A DNA stretch of 32,149 bases from Bacillus sp. FJAT-27251. GTDB lineage: Bacteria; Bacillota; Bacilli; Bacillales; Cytobacillaceae. The notes beneath the pieces are model-generated. The model was not told where the DNA came from and made no database searches. It saw only the letters and a list, made by a program, of their open reading frames with translations. This document shows, piece by piece, positions 7,591-15,782 of this stretch (within the stretch, counting starts at the first letter, position 1; each line of letters opens with the position of its first letter). The stretch lies in assembly GCF_001273925.1 (NCBI RefSeq), contig NZ_LIGG01000001.1, positions 1,816,825 through 1,848,973 of the forward strand. Reading direction: 5' to 3'. Both the position numbers and the translations under genes were made by a program.

Positions 7591-9602
7591 TGGATATTGC
7601 CTTAATCGGGAATCCCAATACAGGAAAAACATCCTTGTTTAACCATTTGACAGGTTCTTATGAATATGTCGGAAACTGGAGTGGAGTGACAGTTGAAAAA
7701 AAGGTAGGCATTGTCAAACAGAAAAGTGCCCAATTGATTGATCTGCCCGGAGTGTATTCCCTGAATCCGCTGTCAAGGGATGAGGGAGTCGTGACCCGTT
7801 TTCTTTTGCAAGACCATTTCGATGCGCTTCTGAATATACTGGATGCTTCACAGCTGAGGAGGAACCTCCACTTAACGATCCAGCTGCTGGAGTTTGGCGC
7901 GCCAATGGTGATTGGACTCAATATGATGGATGTCGCCCAAATGCGCGGGATAGAAATTGACCTTCCTGAATTGTCAAAGTTGCTGGGATCTCCTGTTGTA
8001 CCGGTTGTAGCCCGTACAGGCAAAGGGTGCGAAGCCCTTGCCGAACTGATGACTGGCCAGCATGTCAAGCTCTCGCACAATTTGCTGGTCGACTATGGCA
8101 GAGTGGTCGAACAATCCATTTGCGAGTTCGAGTCCCTTTTGGGAGACATGAATGCGGGAATGCCGGCAAGATGGCTTGCCTTGCAGCTGTTTGAGGGAAA
8201 TCAGGATGTGAGAGCGGTTCTTGCCCCCCTCCTGGGAGAAAGGGAGCTGGATGGCTTTATTGAGGCTGCTGCTTCCCGGCTGAAGGACGGCGGGGGTGGG
8301 GATTCATTGGAACAGCATATATACCGGATACGGAATGAATATATTGAAGGAATCGTGGAAGCTGTGACTATTGGACCGGGTGGTACAGCAAGGATGCCGC
8401 TATCCGAACGGATTGACCGGATTGTGACCAATAAGGTGCTCGGAATCCCAATTTTCCTTACGATGATGTACCTGATGTTCATGCTTACATTTGATTGGCT
8501 TGGCTTTCCGCTGTCTGATGCACTGGATGCGGTCATTGCCGGCCCGGTGACCTCGGCTTTAAGCGCAGGCCTGTCGGCATTCGGAGTATCGGAATTCATT
8601 CGCTCCCTTGTCCTTGACGGCATTGTAGCAGGAGTTGGCGGAGTGCTTGTTTTTGTTCCCCAAATTTTCATTTTATTCTTTTTTATCTCTCTCCTCGAGG
8701 ATTCGGGCTATATGGCGAGGGTTGCGCTTGTAATGGACCGCTTGATGGAACTGGTTGGCCTGAACGGGAAAGCCTTCATTCCAATGATGATAGGGTTCGG
8801 GTGCAACGTTCCTGGTGTAATGGCTGCCAGGACAATTGAAACGGCCAAGGAAAGGCTGCTGACAATTTTGCTGACCCCGCTCATGTCGTGTTCAGCACGC
8901 CTTCCGGTCTACGCTTTGTTTGTAGGAATGTTCTTTTTGGAACATAAGGCGCTGGTTGTCTTGAGTCTGTATGTTCTCGGAGTAGCCATCGCTTTGATCC
9001 TTGCAAAACTCCTTTCCAAAACTATCCTAAGGGGGCAAACATCCTTGTTTGTCATTGAACTGCCTCCATATCGGCTGCCGCGCATGAAGGCTCTATGGCG
9101 AAGTACCTGGGATAAAGGAAAAGGATTCATCAAAAAGGCCGGAACATTTATTTTTGCGGGATCGGTTTTGATTTGGCTGCTTTCCTATACGGGACCCGGC
9201 GGGATTGGAGCTTCAATGGATGACAGCTATCTCGCCGTGATTGGCGGGTTCTTCGCACCGCTGTTCGCCCCGGTGGGTTTTGGTACCTGGCAGGCAGGGG
9301 CCTCGCTTTTGACAGGATTCCTGGCAAAAGAGGCTATCATCTCCACGATGAATATCATTTACTATGTTCCAGACGAAGCGACTCTGCAAGGATTGCTGTC
9401 ACAATACTATACACCTCTTGCAGCCTACAGCTTTATGGCATTCATTCTTCTTTACATCCCATGTCTGGCAACAGTGGCCACAATCTATAAGGAAACACAG
9501 TCAAAAAAATGGACGGCCTTTTCGATGGGATATGCCCTGGCAATTGCCTATCTGTTGGCATTTGCCATCTACCAGGGAGGAAAGCTGATTGGACTTGGAT
9601 AG
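7590..9602 (+). CDS. feoB: FeoB ferrous iron transporter
   Basis: A 670-residue membrane transporter importing Fe2+. The N-terminal G domain has G1 GNPNTGKTSLF (residues 7-17), G3 DLPGVYSL and G4 NMMD, followed by a helical GDI region to about residue 270. The C-terminal half carries the multi-span channel with the two Gate repeats, including SLLEDSGYMARVA and GFGCNVPGVMAART, the latter holding a conserved Cys of the pore. The ATG overlaps the feoA stop, and AGTGGAGAG within feoA serves as its ribosome binding site. A small Cys-rich partner gene follows after 16 bases. It needs anaerobic or reducing conditions to meet its substrate, which fits the Fnr-type site upstream. Confidence 0.97.
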   Translation: MDIALIGNPNTGKTSLFNHLTGSYEYVGNWSGVTVEKKVGIVKQKSAQLIDLPGVYSLNPLSRDEGVVTRFLLQDHFDALLNILDASQLRRNLHLTIQLLEFGAPMVIGLNMMDVAQMRGIEIDLPELSKLLGSPVVPVVARTGKGCEALAELMTGQHVKLSHNLLVDYGRVVEQSICEFESLLGDMNAGMPARWLALQLFEGNQDVRAVLAPLLGERELDGFIEAAASRLKDGGGGDSLEQHIYRIRNEYIEGIVEAVTIGPGGTARMPLSERIDRIVTNKVLGIPIFLTMMYLMFMLTFDWLGFPLSDALDAVIAGPVTSALSAGLSAFGVSEFIRSLVLDGIVAGVGGVLVFVPQIFILFFFISLLEDSGYMARVALVMDRLMELVGLNGKAFIPMMIGFGCNVPGVMAARTIETAKERLLTILLTPLMSCSARLPVYALFVGMFFLEHKALVVLSLYVLGVAIALILAKLLSKTILRGQTSLFVIELPPYRLPRMKALWRSTWDKGKGFIKKAGTFIFAGSVLIWLLSYTGPGGIGASMDDSYLAVIGGFFAPLFAPVGFGTWQAGASLLTGFLAKEAIISTMNIIYYVPDEATLQGLLSQYYTPLAAYSFMAFILLYIPCLATVATIYKETQSKKWTAFSMGYALAIAYLLAFAIYQGGKLIGLG

Positions 9603-9618
9603 GAAGGAGAATTGAGGG

Positions 9619-9783
9619 ATGCTGGCTAATCTCGTTATCGGCGCAGCCATATTTGGGTATGCGGGCTGGGCCCTATACCGGTTCATTAAAAAGTCGGGCA
9701 AGGGAAAATGTGCTGCCTGTGCAATCGAGAACTCATGCAGCGGCAAAGCTTGTGGACCATCTGGCGATATCAATGATAAATAA
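9619..9783 (+). CDS. FeoB-associated Cys-rich membrane protein
   Basis: A 54-residue protein. It starts MLANLVIGAAIFGYAGWALY, one membrane span, continues with a basic RFIKKSGKGK stop-transfer segment, and ends in a Cys-rich tail with four Cys (CAAC, then C-x5-C). This is the pattern of the FeoB-associated Cys-rich membrane protein family, which occupies the FeoC position in many Firmicutes. The tail may bind iron or a cluster, but this is not established here. AGGAAGGAGA lies ahead of the ATG and the spacing from feoB (16 bases) makes it the third gene of the feo operon. A weak GC-rich stem without a T-tract follows it. Confidence 0.85.
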   Translation: MLANLVIGAAIFGYAGWALYRFIKKSGKGKCAACAIENSCSGKACGPSGDINDK

Positions 9784-9977
9784 CCAGGAGGGAGGGGGAA
9801 AGTCCCCTCCTAAATGTCATCTATGAATGTTAAATGGAAATAAGTCGTCAAATTCTCCATGAATTTGCGAATATCGCTCTTTAATCGATGATTACGATTT
9901 AATCTCGTGTTATTTTGCTAATAATCCTTGGATATTTTGTGGCTTTTTGTCATGTTATACCTGTGCGGGGTTGCAAA

Positions 9978-10163
9978 TAATGCGAGTACTAGCATTAAGT
10001 ATACATTTAATGCTGGTAAGGGTTAATATAATGCTGGTTAGACACGATTTAATGCTGGTAAGTTTAGAGATAATGCCAGTACCAGGTTTATAGCAGCAAA
10101 TTTAATGCCAGTACTAGTATTAAATCGACCAACTTTCGATGTTTAAACCGAGTACTAGCATTA
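9978..10163. repeat. Phased array of TAATGCYAGTA half-sites
   Basis: The unit TAATGC starts at 9978, 10008, 10029, 10050, 10071 and 10103, and its complement GCATTA ends the array at 10158-10163. The four middle copies are exactly 21 bases apart and the outer gaps are 30 and 32 bases, so all lie close to whole helical turns. Copies at 9978-9997 and 10103-10122 are palindromes with the consensus TAATGCYAGTACTRGCATTA; others are single half-sites (TTTAATGCTGGTAAG). The lead-in 9784-9977 is AT-rich without visible features. Confidence 0.75.
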
Positions 10164-10186
10164 AATTGAATAGACACCTCACCCCG

Positions 10187-10270
10187 ATACAGTAAAGTGT
10201 TAACAAACTAAACGGTGCCTGACCCCCACTACAGTAGAGTGTTAAAGAACTAAATGGAGCCTGCACCTTA
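10187..10270. repeat. Two 42-bp tandem copies
   Basis: TACAGTAAAGTGTTAACAAA and TACAGTAGAGTGTTAAAGAA begin 42 bases apart (10188 and 10230), each followed by an ACTAAAYGGWGCCTG block. The second copy's CCTGCACC can pair with GGGGGCAGG at 10286-10294 before TCTTTTT, giving a terminator-like stem. Confidence 0.6.
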
Positions 10271-10392
10271 CTATGTTAACGAAGTGGGGGCAGGTCTTTT
10301 TGGTTTTGGCAATGTTTTAAAATTTTGTTCTTTCAGTCGAGGCAGATATTTTAGACAAAATAGGTGGATTGTTTGAAAAACCAGGAAAAAAG

Positions 10393-10406
10393 GTGTAATA
10401 TTACAC
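10393..10406. promoter_or_regulatory. Candidate operator for the XRE regulator
   Basis: GTGTAATATTACAC is a perfect 14-bp palindrome ending 28 bases before the regulator's ATG, a typical place for an autorepression site. Confidence 0.45.
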
Positions 10407-10434
10407 TAAAATACGATCGAGGGACTGACGAAAG

Positions 10435-10896
10435 ATGATGAGGGAAGAAGTCATTGCCAAAGTGTCGGAAAAGGTGAGGATGGTCAGGACGGAAGCAGGC
10501 TATACACAAGACAAAATGGCTGATATCATCGGAGTCTCGAAAAAGACGCTGGTACAGATTGAAAAAGGGCGGATTTATGCAAGCTGGTCTACAGTCGTGG
10601 CCATTTGTGCGCTGTTCAGGGAAACGGAAACCATCCAGTTCATACTGGGGAATGATCCCCTCGAAGTGCTGGAAACAATCGCGCATGAAGGCGGGGATTA
10701 CCGGAAGGCAAAGACATTGGGAGGAAGAATGTGGTGGCGGGAGCTGGCCAGGGAGAACGGTTATGTCCTTCAGCAGAATTTGCTGAGCCAGCACTATCGG
10801 ATCCTTGATCATGACCACTTCAGGATTTACAGCAGTTTTAGTGAGCAGGAAAGCAAGGAGCGCTTTGCGGAACTCTCGAGCGGGTACTCGCGATAA
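10435..10896 (+). CDS. XRE-family helix-turn-helix transcriptional regulator
   Basis: A 153-residue protein with an N-terminal lambda-repressor-like HTH (about residues 8-62). The recognition region reads AGYTQDKMADIIGVSKKTLVQIEKG, a classic XRE-type helix-turn-helix (VSKKTLVQIEKG is the recognition helix side). The C-terminal 80 residues contain GGRMWWRELARENGY and no ligand-binding fold I recognise. The double ATG at 10435 is preceded by GAGGGAC at about 11 bases, which is slightly long. A perfect palindrome at 10393-10406 suggests autoregulation. It is a single gene followed by a terminator; the repeat array upstream may or may not be its target. Confidence 0.85.
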   Translation: MMREEVIAKVSEKVRMVRTEAGYTQDKMADIIGVSKKTLVQIEKGRIYASWSTVVAICALFRETETIQFILGNDPLEVLETIAHEGGDYRKAKTLGGRMWWRELARENGYVLQQNLLSQHYRILDHDHFRIYSSFSEQESKERFAELSSGYSR

Positions 10897-10928
10897 GGAA
10901 ATTATAAAAGAATGTATCTCTTAATTCA

Positions 10929-10960
10929 GGCTGCCGGAAAAACCGGCAGTCTTTTATTTT
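10929..10960 (+). terminator. Rho-independent terminator after the XRE regulator
   Basis: CTGCCGG and CCGGCAG with a short A-rich loop, followed by TCTTTTATTTT. Confidence 0.8.
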
Positions 10961-10988
10961 GCTGCCGTGAACGTATAAAGCAGTGCAT

Positions 10989-11036
10989 AGCAGCCATTCC
11001 CAATGGAGGTTTACTGGATTGCTTGGCTGCTGTTTT
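10989..11036 (+). terminator. Hairpin before the penicillin-binding protein gene
   Basis: AGCAGCC (10989-10995) pairs with GGCTGCT (11025-11031), followed by GTTTTTAT. The loop is long (29 bases), so this is a weak terminator or a leader structure. Confidence 0.35.
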
Positions 11037-11100
11037 TATCTGAAGAAAAGTTGGGTATAGGAAAAGGTCTGGCCAAGACAAGTATTTAATAAAGGTTGGG

Positions 11101-13578
11101 ATGCAGTTGAATCATTCATTCATCACTAGATTTATCAGAGGCTGGAGAAGATTCCATATGAATCAGGTGCTGGTATTATCCATTTCCACTGCAGTACTGG
11201 CTTTTTTAAGTTTTTTTCATGTGTATTCGGAAGGGGCCGACGTCAGTGCCTTAAATGATGAACTTTCGCACTCGACTGTCATCTATGATTACAAAGGAGA
11301 TGTGGCCAGTAAGATTTCAGCCAATAAACAGGAAGGGGTCCCCTTTGACGATATCCCCGAACATATCGTAAATGCGGTCCTCGCCATTGAAGACCACCGC
11401 TTTTATGAACATGGCGGCGTTGATTACCAGGGGATTGCCCGCGCGTTATATAAAAATATTAAAGCGGGCGGTGTCGTGGAGGGAGGCAGTACGATAACCC
11501 AGCAATTAACGAAAAACGCACTTTTAACTTCTGAAAAAACGTTTGAGCGCAAGTTCGAGGAATTTTTCCTTGCCAGGGAAATTGAAAAACAATACACGAA
11601 AGATGAAATTTTGCAGATGTATCTGAACAGGATTTATTTTGGGAATGGGTCCTATGGCATCAAGCGGGCAGCAATGGGTTACTTTGGCAAGGATCTGAAG
11701 GATGTAACGATCAGTGAGGCTGCCGTGCTTGCTGGTTTGATTAAAGCTCCATCCGCTCTGGATCCTTTTAAAAACTATGATGGGGCAATGGAACGCCGGG
11801 ATGTTGTCCTGCACATGATGCACCAGCATGGCTTCATTACAGAGGAAGAAAAAAATGCGGCTTTGGAAGAGGAAATCGAGCTTAATGAACAGGGGGGAGA
11901 CCCGTTAAGAGGGAAATATCCTTCCTACGTCAATCATGTAATCGATGAAGCCATTCAGGAATACGGGCTGACACAGGACGAAGTTCTTACTGGAGGCTAC
12001 CGGATTTATACTGAGCTTGATGTGAACATGCAGACTGCCCTCGAAGATACATACAGCAAGGATGAATTGTTTCCGGAAGGCACGGAAAAACAGCAAGTCC
12101 AGAGCGGAGCTGTGTTGCTTGATCCAAAGACAGGCGGTGTCAGGGCGCTTATCGGCGGCAGGGGAGAGCGGGTTTTCCGTGGCTATAACCGCGCCACAAA
12201 GCTGAAAGCCCAGCCTGGATCCATCATGAAACCAATTACCGTCGCGGCACCTGCCCTGGAGGAAGGGTGGAATGTCACAGACTTGCTCGAGGACGAAGAA
12301 ACCGACTTTAACGGTTATAAACCAAACAACTACAATGGAAAATTCGGCGGGGATGTCCCGATGCATGAAGCGATGAAGCGTTCCCTGAATGTGCCTTTTG
12401 TCTGGCTCCTGGATGAAATCGGGGTAGCCAAAGGGATGGAGGCAACCGAGAAGTTCGGAATCCCACTCCAAAAAGAGGACCGGAATCTTGCAATTGCGCT
12501 GGGAGGGTTCAGCACGGGTGTATCTCCATTACAGATGGCTTCCGCCTACTCCGCTTTTGCCAACAATGGAGTCAGGCCGGAGCAGCATGCTATCACTAGA
12601 ATTGAAGATTCTCAAGGAAATGTGATTGCTGAATGGAAGGAAGAGAAGACAGAAGTCATTTCCAAAGAAGTGACAGACAAAATCAATTCCATGCTCCTGA
12701 ATGTGGTAGAAGAAGGCACAGGAAGAGGAGCACGCTTCCCTGACAGGGAACTCGCCGGGAAAACGGGATCCACACAGGTTCCGATTGAAGGTATACGCGG
12801 AACCAAGGACCAGTGGTTTGTCGGCTACACCCCCCAGCTGGTTGGCGCCGTATGGGTAGGATATGACAAGACCGATTCCGAACACTACCTGACCACTACG
12901 AGCAGCGAAGGCGCAGCAAAAGTATTCAAGGATTTCATGACGGGGGCCTTGAAGGATGTTGAACCAGCTTCTTTTAATGTTCCTTCCATAGACGAGTATG
13001 AAAAGCAAGAATCCAAAAAAAAACTAAAGGATAAGGATAAAAAAGAACCTGAACAAAACGGCCGCGCTGCAAAGGAAAAGAAAGTGGAAACTGTGAGCCA
13101 GGCAAAGAAGCAAGACCAAAAAAAACCGGAACCAGCACCTAAACAAGAAGCAGCCGAACCGGTGAAAAAATCTAATAAAGCGGAAGCACAGCCGGTAAAA
13201 AAAGCGGAGGCTTCCAAAAAAACTGAACCAGTTAAAAAGGGGAATTCCGGTAAAGAGAAAGAACCTGATAACAAGGCAGGGAAACCCGCGGAGAAAGGCG
13301 CCGAAAAAACACCTGAAGCAAACGATGGACAGGATGGCGAAGCCAAAGCCCCCAAAAAAGCTGAACAGCAGAAAGCCGCTCCAGAGCAAAAAGACGGCCA
13401 AGGCAGCAGTGATCAAAAAACAGTAAAAGAAAAAGAAAAGAAAGAGCCCCAAAAGGAAGACACCCCCCCGCCTCATGGCGACGGGGAGAAAAAAGATGAA
13501 GCTGAAAATCCACCCGATGATGGTAAGCAACCCGAAGAGCCGGTGGATGATGACACAGATGAACAGACCAAAGACTAG
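11101..13578 (+). CDS. Class A penicillin-binding protein (transglycosylase/transpeptidase)
   Basis: An 825-residue bifunctional peptidoglycan synthase. It has a short cytoplasmic tail, a signal-anchor helix (about residues 22-42), a family 51 glycosyltransferase with EDHRFYEHGG (catalytic Glu about 97) and GGSTITQQLTKN, and a transpeptidase with SIMK (nucleophile Ser about 373), SLN and KTGST. It polymerises and cross-links glycan strands outside the membrane. From about residue 640 to the end it carries a low-complexity tail rich in Lys, Glu, Pro, Gln and Ala. I cannot decide between the PbpF, PbpG and PonA groups, so no symbol is given. The ATG has AAAGGTTG upstream; Met20, with GGAGAAG ahead of it, is a possible internal start. 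Terminators isolate it on both sides. Confidence 0.92.
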   Translation: MQLNHSFITRFIRGWRRFHMNQVLVLSISTAVLAFLSFFHVYSEGADVSALNDELSHSTVIYDYKGDVASKISANKQEGVPFDDIPEHIVNAVLAIEDHRFYEHGGVDYQGIARALYKNIKAGGVVEGGSTITQQLTKNALLTSEKTFERKFEEFFLAREIEKQYTKDEILQMYLNRIYFGNGSYGIKRAAMGYFGKDLKDVTISEAAVLAGLIKAPSALDPFKNYDGAMERRDVVLHMMHQHGFITEEEKNAALEEEIELNEQGGDPLRGKYPSYVNHVIDEAIQEYGLTQDEVLTGGYRIYTELDVNMQTALEDTYSKDELFPEGTEKQQVQSGAVLLDPKTGGVRALIGGRGERVFRGYNRATKLKAQPGSIMKPITVAAPALEEGWNVTDLLEDEETDFNGYKPNNYNGKFGGDVPMHEAMKRSLNVPFVWLLDEIGVAKGMEATEKFGIPLQKEDRNLAIALGGFSTGVSPLQMASAYSAFANNGVRPEQHAITRIEDSQGNVIAEWKEEKTEVISKEVTDKINSMLLNVVEEGTGRGARFPDRELAGKTGSTQVPIEGIRGTKDQWFVGYTPQLVGAVWVGYDKTDSEHYLTTTSSEGAAKVFKDFMTGALKDVEPASFNVPSIDEYEKQESKKKLKDKDKKEPEQNGRAAKEKKVETVSQAKKQDQKKPEPAPKQEAAEPVKKSNKAEAQPVKKAEASKKTEPVKKGNSGKEKEPDNKAGKPAEKGAEKTPEANDGQDGEAKAPKKAEQQKAAPEQKDGQGSSDQKTVKEKEKKEPQKEDTPPPHGDGEKKDEAENPPDDGKQPEEPVDDDTDEQTKD

Positions 13579-13588
13579 CCTTATAAAG

Positions 13589-13623
13589 GTGTGCCGTTTC
13601 CAAGATGCGGCACACTCTTTTTT
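13589..13623 (+). terminator. Rho-independent terminator after the PBP gene
   Basis: GTGTGCCG and CGGCACAC around an 11-base loop, followed by TCTTTTTTT. Confidence 0.88.
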
Positions 13624-13753
13624 ATTAATTTTCAGAAAAGTGTCGAAATATGATACTCTTTGGAATTATTAAAAAACCAATTGACTGACAGGGGGAACGG
13701 TGCTAAGCTATCTAAGCGAAGAAAAAATTACCAAATCAAGGGAGGGCTGCAAA

Positions 13754-13825
13754 ATGATTGGACTTCTGTCACTGCCGTTTTTATTCAACTTCATTACAGT
13801 AGCCTGCCCTGAATGTCCGGCATGA
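13754..13825 (+). CDS. 23-aa leader peptide of the bmrCD operon
   Basis: ATG preceded by GGGAGGG (7 bases) opens a 23-residue ORF, MIGLLSLPFLFN then FITVACPECPA, ending in TGA. It is hydrophobic with a C-terminal CPECP. It stands between the PBP terminator and a second terminator, just ahead of bmrC. In B. subtilis, bmrCD is governed by translation of a short upstream ORF (bmrB/yheJ) through ribosome-dependent attenuation. Position and layout here suggest the same role, although this peptide is shorter than BmrB and I cannot claim sequence homology. Its final codons (13802-13809) can pair with 13843-13852 just downstream, which is what an attenuator needs. A candidate promoter (TTGACT at 13681) has only a weak -10. 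Confidence 0.6.
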   Translation: MIGLLSLPFLFNFITVACPECPA

Positions 13826-13843
13826 ACATTTGCTGATCTCGGG

Positions 13844-13925
13844 GGCATAGGCTGCATTTAAGCATGCCTGTGTGCCTTTTCTCTTGCCTGTAAAAGACAT
13901 ATCGCGCCTGCGGTATGTCTTTTTT
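13844..13925 (+). promoter_or_regulatory. Attenuator hairpins with terminator upstream of bmrC
   Basis: Hairpin 1 (13844-13876) pairs GGCA, AGGC and TGC with GCA, GCCT and TGCC around ATTTAA and is followed by TTTTCTCTT. Hairpin 2 (13892-13925) pairs AAAAGACATA with TATGTCTTTTTT and is a full intrinsic terminator about 100 bases before bmrC. Reading through it must be regulated for bmrCD to be expressed. The end of the leader ORF (GCCTGCCC, 13802-13809) can pair with GGGCATAGGC, competing with hairpin 1. Confidence 0.65.
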
Positions 13926-14027
13926 GTTCCCTGAATTTGGATAGGTTCATTCTGCGCTCATGTCTTTGTGATAGAGGAAAGGGCATGCAAGGCATTCATC
14001 ACGATGTTTAGTAAAGGAGTGAAATAG

Positions 14028-15782
14028 ATGTTAACAGTTGTTAAAAAACTGGGTTGGTTTTTTAAGGAAAATTGGAAGCGGTACAGTGTTGCCATTTTTT
14101 TGCTGGTCTTCGTGGGCATTCTGGATGTTATGCCCCCCAAGCTGATTGGCATGGCAATCGACGAAATGCATCATGGGACAATATCATCATCGGGCCTTCT
14201 CAATTATCTGGTCTGGCTGCTGCTTATAACAGCCGTTTCCTATGTGATCACCTATGTTTGGATGTATCAGCTATTTGGAGGTGCTTTCCTGATTGAGCGG
14301 AAGCTGCGGTCGCGCTTTATGAAGCATTTGCTGAAAATGACGCCCACTTTTTTTGAAAAGAATCGCACCGGAGATTTAATGGCTCTTGCGACCAATGACT
14401 TAAAAGCCATATCCATTACGGCGGGGTTTGGAATTCTTACCCTGATTGATTCAAGCGTCTTTATGCTTACCATCATCCTTACCATGGGTTTCCTGGTCAG
14501 CTGGAAACTAACACTTGCCGCCATCTTGCCCCTGCCCATCATGGCCTTGCTGATGAACCTTTACGGCAAAAGAATCCATGCCCGTTTTATCCAGGCGCAG
14601 GATTCCTTTGGAGAATTGAATGATAAAGTGCTGGAATCAGTGGCTGGAGTCAGGGTCATCCGGGCTTTTGTCCAGGAAGAGGCAGACCAGCGCCGCTTTC
14701 ATGACATGACAGAGGATGTCTTTGAAAAGAATTTGAAAGTTGCTGCCATAGATTCCTTATTTGACCCGACGATTAAAATCCTCGTAGGATTGAGCTATTT
14801 GATTGGCCTTGGATATGGAGCCCACCTGGTTTTTGGGCAGCAGATCACGATTGGAAGCCTCGTATCCTTTAATGTCTATCTCGGAATGCTTATATGGCCA
14901 ATGTTTGCTGTCGGGGAATTAATCAATGTCATGCAGCGGGGCAATGCCTCGCTCGACCGCCTTCTGGAAACACTTAGCTATAAAGAGGATGTTCGGGATC
15001 CAGCCACTCCGCTGAAGCTTGATTCACCAGAACAGGTTGATTTCGCGGGCTATACCTTCTCGTATCCATTGTCCAAAAGTGTCAACCTGGATAAGATAAA
15101 GCTTCACCTAAAACGGGGGGAGACTTTAGGGATTACTGGAAAGACCGGAAGCGGCAAAACCACCTTTGTAAGGCAGCTGCTAAGGGAATATCCTCAGGGG
15201 GATGGAAAACTGCTTGTTTCAGGAGTAGAACTGGAGAAGCAGCCGCTCCAGCAGACAAGACAGTGGATAGGGTATGTACCCCAGGAAAATATCTTGTTCT
15301 CCAGGTCGGTAAAAGAAAATATTATGTTCGGTCATCGCCAGGCATCAAATGAAGAACTGGAGAGAGCAATTGACCTTGCTGCTTTACGAACCGATCTGGA
15401 GCGTCTGCCGGAAGGTCTTGATACCCTGGTTGGAGAAAAAGGGATTGCCCTGTCCGGGGGCCAAAAGCAGAGGATATCGATTGCCCGCGCCTTAATCAAG
15501 AACCCTGAAATCCTGATATTGGATGATTCGCTATCCGCTGTTGATGCAAAAACCGAGAAAATGATTATTGATAATATCCGCCGTGAACGGCAAGGAAAAA
15601 CAACCATTATTACTACCCACCGGATGTCTGCCGTTCGGCATGCCGATTATATCATTGTGCTGGATAACGGGCGGATTGTCGAAGAAGGCACGCATGAACA
15701 ACTGCTCGCAGCTGCTGGATGGTACAACGAACAGCATGCCAGGCAGCAGGCACAAGGATTGGGAGAGGAGGTATTGTTATGA
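14028..15782 (+). CDS. bmrC: BmrC-like half of a heterodimeric ABC multidrug exporter
   Basis: A 584-residue ABC exporter half: six membrane helices in residues 1-310 and a C-terminal nucleotide-binding domain. Walker A is GKTGSGKTT (about 372), the signature is LSGGQKQR, and Walker B is ILILDDSLS, in which the catalytic Glu is replaced by Asp. The H-loop is TTHR. The protein closely recalls B. subtilis YheI/BmrC, including the KKLGWFFK start and the VRVIRAFVQE coupling region. With BmrD it exports drugs at the expense of ATP. AAAGGAG precedes the ATG. Its TGA overlaps the bmrD ATG (ATGA). Expression should depend on the leader ORF and terminator upstream. Confidence 0.93.
   Translation: MLTVVKKLGWFFKENWKRYSVAIFLLVFVGILDVMPPKLIGMAIDEMHHGTISSSGLLNYLVWLLLITAVSYVITYVWMYQLFGGAFLIERKLRSRFMKHLLKMTPTFFEKNRTGDLMALATNDLKAISITAGFGILTLIDSSVFMLTIILTMGFLVSWKLTLAAILPLPIMALLMNLYGKRIHARFIQAQDSFGELNDKVLESVAGVRVIRAFVQEEADQRRFHDMTEDVFEKNLKVAAIDSLFDPTIKILVGLSYLIGLGYGAHLVFGQQITIGSLVSFNVYLGMLIWPMFAVGELINVMQRGNASLDRLLETLSYKEDVRDPATPLKLDSPEQVDFAGYTFSYPLSKSVNLDKIKLHLKRGETLGITGKTGSGKTTFVRQLLREYPQGDGKLLVSGVELEKQPLQQTRQWIGYVPQENILFSRSVKENIMFGHRQASNEELERAIDLAALRTDLERLPEGLDTLVGEKGIALSGGQKQRISIARALIKNPEILILDDSLSAVDAKTEKMIIDNIRRERQGKTTIITTHRMSAVRHADYIIVLDNGRIVEEGTHEQLLAAAGWYNEQHARQQAQGLGEEVLL

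Noticed and set aside
9784-9815. Terminator after the feo operon
   Set aside because: GGGGA/TCCCC can pair but there is no T-tract; I would not call it an intrinsic terminator.
13024-13530. Phe/Leu-rich minus-strand ORFs opposite the PBP tail
   Set aside because: They are the antisense of Lys/Glu codons (AAA/GAA giving TTT/TTC) and have no ribosome binding site.
15719-15778. Upstream start for bmrD inside bmrC
   Set aside because: The ATG at 15779 has an ideal GAGGAGG and a coupled ATGA overlap.
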